Origin: Actinomyces ruminis | Lineage (GTDB): Bacteria; Actinomycetota; Actinomycetes; Actinomycetales; Actinomycetaceae | Direction of reading: 5' to 3' | NCBI RefSeq assembly: GCF_002154335.2 | Contig: NZ_MTPX02000042.1 | Location: 62,001-126,000, forward strand | DNA length: 64,000 nt | Part shown: positions 56,639-64,000 of the stretch, in pieces | Layout: each line of letters starts with the position of its first letter | How positions within the stretch are numbered: the stretch's first letter is position 1 | Position numbers and translations under genes: made by a program | Notes under the pieces: model-generated | What the model saw: the letters and a program-made list of their open reading frames with translations, nothing else | Databases searched by the model: none | What the model was told of the DNA's origin: nothing

Positions 56639-56694
56639 AGGGCCCAGATCAATGGCGGAGTCGTTTGGACTACGGTCCGCCAAATCTGGGCCCT
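56639..56694 (+). terminator. Long hairpin after the uncharacterised gene
   Basis: AGGGCCCAGAT (56639-56649) pairs perfectly with 56684-56694; inner arms TGGCGGA and TCCGCCA also pair, and TTTG follows. Another small hairpin (TCAGTG/CACTGA) lies just before. Apart from these, the gap 56532-56821 shows nothing. Confidence 0.6.
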
Positions 56695-57352
56695 TTGCTC
56701 ACCCGTCATCCCCTTCCGCTTCGGGTTATCGGCGCGGACGTGGTGCTTTAGGTCGGCGTGTCGTGGTGTTCTAGGTGGTTCGTCCGGCCCAGCCTTTGCG
56801 TTTCCAGAGGCTGGAGTGCTGGGTGTTTTTTGGACTCTCGGTTGTTGTGTGTTTGTCAGGCTGCTTTCGGGGTGGCGGCCTGCTGTAGTTCGCGTTCGAA
56901 CTGGTTGGGTGTGCGGTAACCGATCCCCGAATGCAGACGCCTTTGATTGTAGGTCAATTCAATCCACGCCGCCACATCCCGTATAGCCTTGTCCCGGGTG
57001 GGGTAGACCATACGATGCACGCGCTCATTCTTCAATGTCGCATTGAATGACTCCGCCCACGCGTTATCCCAGCACACCCCCGTACGCCCCACCGACGGCC
57101 GAATCCCATAGGACTCCAGGTGGTCGGCGAACTGCTGGGAGGTGTACTGCGACCCGCGGTCGGAATGAAACACCGTCACCCCACGGACCGGTTTGCAGTT
57201 CCGCACCGCCATGTCAATCGCCTGGCAGACCAGGTCGGTGCGCATATGATCCGCCAGAGCCCACCCCACGACCTTCTTCGTACGGCAGTCCAGGACCGTC
57301 GCCAGGTACACGAACCCCACCCAAGTAGGAATATAGGTAATATCCCCAACCC

Positions 57353-57362
57353 ACTTCACTCC
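57353..57362. repeat. Target site duplication, left copy
   Basis: ACTTCACTCC directly left of the ISAs1-like element; the same ten bases follow its right end at 58719-58728. Ten-base duplications fit the ISAs1 family (8-10 bp). Confidence 0.85.
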
Positions 57363-58718
57363 CAGGGGCTCGACAAAGTCGTTGGCTGGTTAGGGGGTTG
57401 TTAGGAGTTTGACGGCTTTGGTGGGTCTTCGTGTCATGGCGCGGTTGGCTGAGGCGATGCCGGTGGTGGTGGGGTCGTCGCAGACGGTGCGGATGAGGCT
57501 TATGGCCAGGTTCCTTAGGGTCGTCATCACCTGGGGTCCGGAGCCGGTGCGTAGCTGGTGGCGGTCCTCGTCGTAGGTGACGTCTCTTATCCAGTGGAGT
57601 CTGTTCTCGATCGCCCAGTGGCCTTGTATCCAGGCGGCCACGGTCTCCGGCGGGGCCTGCTCGGGCGGTATGGAGCAGATGAGGTAGACGACCTCTGTGG
57701 TGCGCTTGGTGCTGCGCTTGCTGTTCTTACCGTTGGTGCGGGTGTGGGTGGTGCGGGTGCGGCGCACCTGTAGTACTTGGGCGGTGCCGGGGAAGTCGAC
57801 CCACTTGGGTGCTTGTACTGCTTTGACGGTGCGGCGCACCCGCCGCCCATGAGAGGTGTCAACACTCGATACTGCGGGGACCTCGGCCCAGGGCAGCGCC
57901 TTCAGTCTGGCTCTGAGGCCGGGCTGGTTTCCCTTGACCGTGAGCACATAGTCGGCGCCCCGGTTGCGTATCCACTCGGCCGTGTCGGTCTGGGTGAGCG
58001 CTGGGCGTCGGCGGTGATGACGGCGCCGGTAAGGTCGTGGGGTGCCAGCAGCTGTTTCAGGGCGGGTATCTCGCTGGTCTTGTCGGCAACGCGCTGCTGG
58101 GCGAGTACCGCCCCGGACTCCTGATCCAGGACCGCCAGCAGGTGCGGCACCCCGCCATCACCGCCGCCACCATCCTCATCGCTGTTGTTGTTCTTGGGTT
58201 TGGCGCCGCGCATGGTCTTGCCATCCACGGCTATCACGTGTCTTCCGTCGATGGTGCCGGTGCGGGTGAGCATCCACGACGCCACCCGCGCGTCGAAGTC
58301 GTCCGCGTCCAGGCCTTGCAGGGCGCGGCGGATAGTGGACTCCGACGGCAGCGGCCGACCCGGCCCTATTCCCAGGTCGCGCAGCTGGCCTCCGGTCAGG
58401 TCACGGGCGTTCTCCCAGATCGCCAGCAGGGTGCGGCACCCGGCCAGTACCCCCACCGCCGCCAAAGCAAGCACCACATCGAGGCGGTGACGGCACCCGC
58501 GCCGATCACGCGAGTCGGGGACACCCTTGAACACTCCGGTCAGGGGCTGGCGCGACAAGGGGGCGGTGGGGGGATGATGACATGGCGGCGCGACCTCTCA
58601 GCAGTGGCGGATATGTTTGCACCACCTATCGTCACCGGGGAGTCGCGCCGCACCCGCACCAACAAACCGAAAACCCCTAACAACCCACTACCCAGCCAAC
58701 GACTTTGCCGAGCCCCTG
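57363..58718 (-). mobile_element. ISAs1-family insertion sequence, 1356 bp
   Basis: The ends are inverted repeats starting CAGGGGCTCGACAAAGTCGT at the left and, on the other strand, CAGGGGCTCGGCAAAGTCGT at the right; both continue TGGCTGG. CAGGG is typical of ISAs1 termini. It is bounded by 10-bp target duplications and inserted in the IS3 orfB gene. It carries one transposase gene. Confidence 0.9.
57390..58558 (-). CDS. ISAs1-family DDE transposase, one frameshift
   Basis: About 390 residues after correction. N-terminal DUF4338-like/DDE_Tnp_1-assoc region: PLTGVFKGVPDSRDRRGCRHRLDVVLALAAVGVLAG. Catalytic part: RHVIAVDGKTMRGAK, LTGAVITADA, then (after one missing base near 58001) EWIRNRGADYVLTVKGNQPGL, GHWAIENRLHWIRDVTYDEDRHQLRTG. 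All core motifs exist, so the enzyme would be active if the frameshift is an error. Confidence 0.88.
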
Positions 58719-58728
58719 ACTTCACTCC
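58719..58728. repeat. Target site duplication, right copy
   Basis: ACTTCACTCC, identical to 57353-57362. Confidence 0.85.
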
Positions 58729-59110
58729 GGGAGCCTCGGCAGTGAAGTCGCGCTGGACCAGGTCGGGGCGCTCATCCAGGTCCTCGGCCGGGATGGTGGT
58801 GCGGACCTTGCGGCGCGGCCGCGCTGCTTTCAGGCCCAGCTCCCGCATGATAGAGCGCACCGTGTCGGGGTCGGCCGGCACTCCCTGCCAATCCAACGTG
58901 GCGGCCACCCGCCGATACCCGTAGGTGCCGTCGGACTCATCGAAGATCTTCCGAATATGCCCGGCCAGCTCCCGGCGCCGAACAGCGGTGGCAGACTCGG
59001 GCCTGCTACGCCAGTTGTAGTAACCGGACTTCGACACGCCCGCCCACTGGCACACCCCCGGGCGATCGGATAGTTGCCCTCTTCGCTGTGAATGAACTCG
59101 TAGATGCGAG

Positions 59111-59403
59111 TCACTCTTGTTCCTTCGCGAAGAAGGTCGCCGCTTTCATGTGGGAACTCACTGCTCCATCCGAAGCTTATAGTTCTCCGCCTTCATTCTG
59201 GCGAGTTCCTGCGCCTCGGACTCGCTCTTGCGCTCCTGTTCCACGCCGTGCTGCTTCCTGTATTTCGCGACCCAGTTGCCCACGGTCTGGGCCACCAGCC
59301 CATAGGAGGCGGCGACCGACGCGATCGACCGGTCCCCCTCAACCACCTCACGAGCAACCTGCTCACGAAACTCCTCAGAGTACTTCGCCTTCGTCATGGC
59401 CAT
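59111..59403 (-). CDS. IS3 orfA helix-turn-helix protein, one frameshift
   Basis: MTKAKYSEEFREQVAREVVEG with helix-turn-helix RSIASVAASYGLVAQTVGNWVAKY and a Glu/Lys coiled coil. The frame meets a stop at 59158 (KLRMEQ); one missing base there would allow the normal tail KAATFFAKEQE and stop at 59111. It overlaps orfB (GTG 59114) in the usual IS3 manner. Confidence 0.8.
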
Positions 59404-59415
59404 CCATCCTTACTA

Positions 59416-60643
59416 TCAGATCACGGGGAACAGTAACCATCCCCCAAGTCCAAAAACAACCTGGCGTTCCAGGCCTTGTTCGGGGGTGGGTGTGGTGCCC
59501 CATCCGGCGGGGTGCTGGCTGGTGCTGGCGGGCTTGTTTGTTTTGGGTTTGGGTGTGCGGGTGCGTTCGGGGCGGCGCTGGGCGTGCCAGTCGGCCAGGA
59601 TGTTGCGGGCGGGTGCGGGATTGTCGGTGTAGGTGTACAGCGTCCACTCGGCGATGGCGGCCTGGTGGTCGGGGGTGGCGCCGCGGTGGTGGCGTAGCCG
59701 GTCGCGGACCTGAGCACCGCGGACTCGACGGGGTTGGTGGTGCGCTCGGCGGGGGTGGGGCGGGGCGTACCGTCCGGGCCGGCCAGGTAGGCGAACAACT
59801 GGCCTTGCTTGGCCAGGCGTTCCAGGCGCCGGTGGGCGCGGCGCACGCGGGGGTGGGCGTTGCCGCCACTTGCGGCCGGTGCGGGCGGCGGTTTGGGGGT
59901 CCTGCTCGGCGGTGGTGCGCTGGTTCAGCCAGTCCTTGTACTGGGTGCCGTAGTCGTTCAGGGTTACCAGCACCTGGTGGCCTGCTCGGTGGTGGAGATG
60001 CTCAGCAGCTTGCGGGAGTGGCGTAGTAGGGCCTTGCCGGGGGTGGTCTTGGGGTGCAGTGTCAGGTCCCGGACGGTGTCGCGGTGCACGTGGATCAGGC
60101 ACCGCTGGATGGGAGTGTCGGGCCACAGGCTGCGTAGCGCTTTGAGGGCGCCGCCGGCCCCGTCGGTGGCGACCAGGTCGGGTGGGGCGATAGGAGCCAG
60201 CAGCGCGGCGTAGGCGGCGGAGTTCTCGGACGCGGCCCACAGCACGAGCCGATCACGTGTGTGGGACTGCGGGCCACCAGGAGGACCCATTTGTGGGCCA
60301 GCCACACCCCGTCGACGAACACCTGGGAGTGCACCTCGCCAGTAACCGGCGGCTTGGGGACTGGGATGTCCCGGCACCAGGCCGTCCGGCGGCGAAACGC
60401 CCTGTCACTACCGCCGGCGGCCTCGGCCTGGGAGCGAGTGCCGGTCGCCCAGTCGATGAACTCGCCCAGCACCGCCCGCTCGGCCCCACCCGGTGAGGGT
60501 GGGCGCGGCGCTGTGGTTGAGGACCGGCAGGCGGTGCACTTCCACCGTTGGGTGCCTGCAGCGGTGCGGCCGGACTTCTTCATCGGGGTCTGGCAGATCG
60601 GGCAGAGCCTTGCTCGCGTGGACCGTGTTCTCACGGCCCGCAC
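59416..60643 (-). pseudogene. IS1249-like transposase, several frameshifts, C-terminus cut by IS3 end
   Basis: Begins with a zinc ribbon (LCPICQTPMKKSGRTAAGTQRWKC), then FIDWATGTRSQAEAA, SQVFVDGVWLAHKWVLLVA, APPDLVATDGAGGALKALRSLWPDTPIQRCLIHVHRD, QYKDWLNQRT, RTTNPVESAVL and HRGATPDHQAAIAEWTLY, the order of IS1249-type enzymes. At least four frame changes occur; one (near 59855) needs two missing bases or one extra. The last residues (VVFGLGG) are encoded by the IS3 terminal repeat, so the gene end was lost to that insertion. Confidence 0.75.
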
Positions 60644-61211
60644 ATCTACCCGCGAAAGTCAAGCACCACCCGGGATTGCCTCCCCAGACCATAATCACCC
60701 CGACTTTCCCGCACCACACCAACCAAAACCCCGATCTTAAACACCACGTTCACGCCGATAACTCGCTGACGCGCCCGCGCGGGTGAAGCCACGGAGGCAG
60801 CAGCCTCACGGGAGTGAGCTATTCGGTCTGGGCTATTCGGTCTGGCGGGTGGCGACGGCACGGCTGCGTGCGGCACTCACCGCGAAGGCGGCCAGGCTAA
60901 TCGCCAAGCTTGCCGCCGCGATCACGGCCCAGCGCCCCGGGTAGGCACCCGCCCCCTGCCAAGTCCGGATCTTGCGGAGCTGGTACATCTGGCGCCAGTG
61001 GTTGCCGACAGGGAGTGGTTGATGCCGGTCCGCTCACAAACTGGGCGTTGCTGGCAGGGGTGGAGTCAAGTAGACACGGTGTCCGGCCGGGGCGTGCAGG
61101 TCGATGGCGGAGTGATGACGGGGCGCTCCAACAGATGCGTCCCATTCGGACACAGAGGTCTCTACACGGAGCAGCCTCAGCACATCCACACTGGCGCACT
61201 GCGCTCGAAAC
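60644..61211. other. Junction region between IS elements and lanthipeptide cluster
   Basis: No intact gene. A tandem 14-bp duplication (GCTATTCGGTCTGG at 60818 and 60832) overlaps the end of a minus-strand frame reading YQLRKIRTWQGAGAYPGRWAVIAAASLAISLAAF to a stop at 60833. That frame looks like the last helix of a lost membrane protein. GC content falls toward the right. Confidence 0.4.
60833..61000 (-). pseudogene. C-terminal remnant of a membrane protein
   Basis: About 54 codons: basic WRQMYQLRKIRTW, then a single hydrophobic helix and a stop at 60833. There is no start codon or ribosome binding site, and upstream sequence does not continue as a protein. The family cannot be assigned; it could be a transporter tail from the neighbouring biosynthetic cluster. 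Confidence 0.35.
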
Positions 61212-61265
61212 ATGTATGCACCGACAACCATACCACACACAAGGCAGGTCGCAATCTCGCGACAT

Positions 61266-61281
61266 ACTGACATAGGTCAGT
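61266..61281. promoter_or_regulatory. Palindrome upstream of the lanthipeptide precursor gene
   Basis: ACTGAC-ATAG-GTCAGT is a perfect 6-4-6 inverted repeat 94 bp before the precursor start. It may bind a cluster regulator; no regulator gene is visible in the window. I could not identify a convincing extracytoplasmic-sigma-type promoter. Confidence 0.45.
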
Positions 61282-61374
61282 CTTCACACGACAGTCTGGA
61301 TTTGCCTACCCTAACAACAAGGCGGAAGCCGATCGAACAAACGAGCGAATCCCATCACGAGGAGGTGAACAAGA

Positions 61375-61545
61375 ATGACTGCGACAATCGAAGCCGAGAA
61401 GGCGACGGATATCGAACTCGATATCGATATCGATATCATGCCCACTACGGCAGACGACTCCGTCCCGATGCTCACCAGCATCAGCCTGTGCACCGCTGGT
61501 TGCACTAGCGCAGGGGGCGGCAGCATGTGCAGCTGGTGCTGCTAG
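61375..61545 (+). CDS. Class I lanthipeptide precursor, microbisporicin/NAI-107-like
   Basis: 56 residues, with a very strong ribosome binding site (GAGGAGGTGAAC) before ATG 61375. The 32-residue leader has the acidic ELDIDIDI segment where class I leaders carry their FNLD-like LanB docking motif. The 24-residue core (33-56) starts LTSISLCTAGCTSAGGGS and ends MCSWCC. It aligns without gaps to microbisporicin, keeping all Ser, Thr and Cys positions. Core residues 2-7 (TSISLC) equal nisin A ring residues. Core differences: Ile4 for Trp, Ala9 and Ala14 for Pro, Met19 for Asn, Trp22 for Phe. The LanB gene follows. Confidence 0.9.
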   Translation: MTATIEAEKATDIELDIDIDIMPTTADDSVPMLTSISLCTAGCTSAGGGSMCSWCC

Positions 61546-61582
61546 AAAATAGCCGCACACTATGTAGCATAGTGCGGTCGAC

Positions 61583-61617
61583 GTGGTGGCCCAACAATAA
61601 AGCTGTTGGGCCACCAC
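61583..61617 (+). terminator. Intercistronic hairpin between lanA and lanB
   Basis: GTGGTGGCCCAACA (61583-61596) pairs perfectly with 61604-61617 around a 7-nt loop, 37 bp after the precursor stop and 55 bp before lanB. There is no T run. It likely attenuates read-through or protects the precursor mRNA, giving more precursor than enzyme. Confidence 0.7.
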
Positions 61618-61672
61618 GCCTGTACTGGAGAACGAGAACTCAGGTATACAAAAACGTCGGAGGATGTTCAAG

Positions 61673-64000
61673 ATGGCCACTCCCGCGGGGATGCTGCGTG
61701 CGTCAGATGTGTTCATGGTGAGAATTCCGGTACGACCTCTCCGCCAAAACTACGCCGAAGATCAAGTGCTGCACGAAGCGGGAAAGCCGAACTACTTGAG
61801 TATCTCGAGTCAACTTATCGTGATCCGATATTCTCCGCCGCCGTCGCGCACGCTGCGCCGACCCTGTGGAGCGCGGCGAATAGTGCAATACAACGGCAAT
61901 CAACGCCGAAGCAGGCGAGAGTAAGGAAACTCGCGATCGCGACCACCAAATTCCTGATAAGAAGCAGTGCACGCCCAACTCCATTTGGGCTACTCGCGGG
62001 CGTGGCTGCCGGCCACTTTAAAGAACAACCGGGGCCGCCGCTATTCATACCTTCGGAAACCGAAAGAGTTGCGGTGGCTGATATGAGGTGGCTAATGCCC
62101 TTCATACGCGACGTTGAAACGGATCCCGAACTGCTCAAGCGGGCGAGAATCTACAAGTGGCCGTACTTACGTGACAAAGGCAAGCATATAACAACGTATC
62201 TACCGAAGAATAGCCAAAACCAGCTCGCCCGCGTCACATTGACGCGAACACCTGTTGTTGACTATATCTTGAGCGAATGTGGGGAAGAGGGCGCCTCTGT
62301 GTCCGCTATCAGTATGGGCGCGGCAAAGCGTTTCGGCTGCGCCGACACGACGGTCGTGAACACAATCGTTCGTTTGATCCGCGCAGGCGTGCTCTACACC
62401 AGCATCCGGCCAGCTCTAAACGGAGAAGATCCGCTTCGCGAAATTGTCGACAAAATGAGCGTCGGGCGCAAGTCTGCCGACGCAGTCCAAGATTCTATGT
62501 CGAAAATTGATGAGCTCAATGCGAGCCGGGGGGCGCATATAGATCCCGCGACAATTCACCAGGTGTACGATGTCATGTCGCGAGCCAACAAAAGCGAAAA
62601 CTACCTGCATTTCATACAAAAGACTGGAATCAAACTCGACCTGCCGGAAAGTGTACGTGAAGACGTCGAGGATGCAATGCAGGCAATGCTGTGCCTGTCT
62701 CAAAATCGGCTGGGGATGCGTGGCGTAAGAAATTATCACTTAGCTTTCCTCGAGCGTTACGGAATTGACCGTGTTGTGCCGTTGCTGGAGTTGATGGATC
62801 CCGACAGGGGTCTTGGAGCTCCAGATGGGTACTCATGGCCACGCCAGGACCTCGGACCAGATTCTAAGTACGATGACGTCGTTAGCGAACGCCGCGAGGC
62901 TAGACTGTCGGGGCATTACGTGCAGGCGATACGCGACGGAAGCGAAGAACTACGTCTTTCGGCGGATGACATCAGCGAGCTTGCCTACTCGGAATTCGAT
63001 GCGACGGAGACTCAGCTCGGCGCTGAGCTGTACTTCAGCATCTCCTCGCCCAGCTGGACAGAACTGGAGCGTGGGAACTACCGGATTGTGTTGGGCGCGA
63101 ATCCGGGGTCGCATTTCGCTCGTAGTACATCTGGCAGGTTTTGGAGCGTGCTCCCGGAGATCAAGCGTTCCAGCGCTTCAGAGCCAATAGACAGTCCGTC
63201 GGAATACACTGCGGTAATCAAGTACATGCCTCGAGCAGACGCAGCGGCGAATCTGCTAAACGTCTCAGAGCTCAATGAGCCGATCATCGACGGAGGCGTC
63301 GCTCATGACCCCAACCGGAAATACGTTCCGATGGATCGAATCGGTATTCGCGCAACTACACGTGGACTGTTCCCCGTGGACCTCGCTGATGGGCGTGCCA
63401 TACGCATCCGCTTGCACGACACAGTCTATGCACCGGCTCAGGCACCCAATGAAGTGCGCCTATTGGTTGACATGGCGTTGGAGTTTCAGCGGATCTGGGA
63501 GCCATGGTCCTGGGGGGAGTTAAGGCACGTTCCGTACAGGCCGCGCGTGTCGTACGGCCGGGTGGTGTTGGAATCGGCGACATGGGACTTGCACGAGCTC
63601 AGAAGCAAGTTGACGGAGTCCGAAGACTATCGAAGCGTCATAGAACAGTGGCGGTCACGGTGGAGAGTGCCACGTTTCGTGCTGATCGCGAGTAGAGACA
63701 TGCATCTTACAATTGACCTTGAAAACACCGGTCATTTGCAGTTACTGAAGCGCGAACTGAGAAGCAGCGACGAGGCGCTAGTGATACGCGAGCTACCGGG
63801 CGGAGCGCGTACACCAAACGAGGCGTGGGGATGGCTGCGCGATGGCGATGACATATATGCCAGCGAGTTCGTGGTGTCTTTCGACTCCTGCCAGGCGAAG
63901 TTTGCACCGGAACGGTTCACTAAAGATACTGCACGTGCTGACGCAACGTCGGTTAGGTTCATGCCAGGTTCTGAGTGGAAATCGTTTAGAGTGTATCTGC
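61673..64000 (+). CDS. Lantibiotic dehydratase LanB, C-terminus outside window, one frameshift
   Basis: Start ATG 61673 has GGAGG nine bases upstream. MATPAGMLRASDVFMVRIPVRPL is a LanB N-terminus. One missing G near 61780 shifts the frame to AELLEYLESTYRDPIFSAAVAHAAP. RSSARPTPFGLLAG (about residue 97) is the conserved LanB motif. At least 776 of some 1000 residues are present, without stops to the window end. LanB glutamylates Ser/Thr of the precursor from Glu-tRNA and eliminates glutamate to give dehydro residues. Its substrate is the peptide at 61375. GC content is lower than in the flanking chromosome. Confidence 0.9.

Larger units (their letters stand above)
56856..59114 (-). pseudogene. 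IS3 orfB transposase, split by ISAs1-like insertion
   Basis: GTG 59114 starts MTRIYEFIHSEEGNYPIA; a missing base near 59060 leads to VCQWAGVSKSGYYNWRSRPES and the HTH_21 region, up to RDFTAEAPGVK. The ISAs1-like element then intervenes (57363-58718). The rve integrase core resumes in the same phase at WVGDITYIPTWVGF with the DDE residues in LDCRTK, HSDRGSQYTS and WAESFNATLKNE. Removing the insertion with one target copy restores the frame. Confidence 0.85.
56822..59464 (-). mobile_element. IS3-family insertion sequence, interrupted by an ISAs1-like element
   Basis: orfA (59111-59403) and orfB (59114 to 56856) are recognisable. Imperfect terminal inverted repeats are visible: GGTGTTTTTTGGACT at the left and, on the opposite strand, GGTTGTTTTTGGACT at the right. 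The ends are approximate and no target duplication could be read with confidence. Confidence 0.75.

Noticed and set aside
59111-59160. Programmed ribosomal frameshift in the IS3 orfA-orfB junction
   Set aside because: The shift lies before the end of orfA and is of the same single-missing-base type as errors elsewhere; no slippery heptamer is evident.
61212-61374. MibX-type ECF sigma promoter before the precursor gene
   Set aside because: I looked for a GACC-spacer-GCTAC type pattern and found only loose partial matches (GCCTACC at about 61314), not enough to call.

Overview
The window looks like a high-GC Gram-positive chromosome of the Actinomyces/Actinomycetaceae type. It has a GC-rich codon bias, many GTG starts, LacI-regulated sugar and inositol genes, an actinobacterial succinate dehydrogenase/fumarate reductase operon, DapD, and close protein resemblance to actinomycete families. 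The genus is inferred from protein character; no 16S or marker search was possible.

Layout. 1-5.6 kb: LacI regulators, a zinc alcohol dehydrogenase and inositol catabolism genes (IolE, a Gfo/Idh/MocA dehydrogenase). 5.9-8.6 kb: a small membrane protein, an MFS transporter and a TauE/SafE permease. 8.7-12.3 kb: guaA, whose 3' end is duplicated exactly 2070 bp downstream around a low-GC island carrying two zinc-ribbon proteins of unknown function. 12.4-20 kb: accessory genes, namely a RelB-like antitoxin with a broken MazF-like toxin, an SDR, an AraC-type regulator, a second GMP-synthase-like ATP-PPase, GNAT, an XRE/zinc-ribbon regulator, a DUF4143 ATPase plus a remnant of another, and a truncated diaminopropionate ammonia-lyase. 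20-28 kb: MarR/UvrA-like ABC protein, aldo/keto reductase, ABC-F-like ATPase, MarR/DHA2 efflux pump. 28.7-33.7 kb: a ribose-type sugar ABC operon with a divergent LacI regulator. 33.7-38.2 kb: a BceRS-BceAB peptide sensing and detoxification module. 38.3-45.9 kb: LysR/hydrolase pair, an ABC-2 export operon and a divergent NarL-type two-component system. 46-56.5 kb: quinone reductase, SDR, methyltransferase with a candidate iron box, sdhCAB, dapD, a phosphatase. 56.8-60.6 kb: nested insertion sequences (ISAs1-like inside IS3-like, which abuts and truncates an IS1249-like gene). 61.2-64 kb: the start of a class I lanthipeptide cluster, with a 56-codon precursor resembling microbisporicin/NAI-107 and a LanB dehydratase that runs off the window.

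Three things stand out. First, the lanthipeptide precursor at 61375-61545, whose 24-residue core keeps every Ser/Thr/Cys ring position of NAI-107 but lacks both tailored residues (Trp4, Pro14). Second, a set of intergenic repeat systems: six exactly dyad-symmetric arrays of short boxes with 19-21 bp spacing (forward boxes, then reverse boxes), and four copies of a gap-free 120-bp element with TGTC...GACA ends and a fixed core. Third, the guaA-borne island.

Caution: about 28 frameshifts break otherwise intact genes, including guaA and sdhA. Nearly every one is explained by one missing base, often in a G or C run, which points to base-calling or assembly error. I annotate these genes as single CDSs with approximate frameshift positions.
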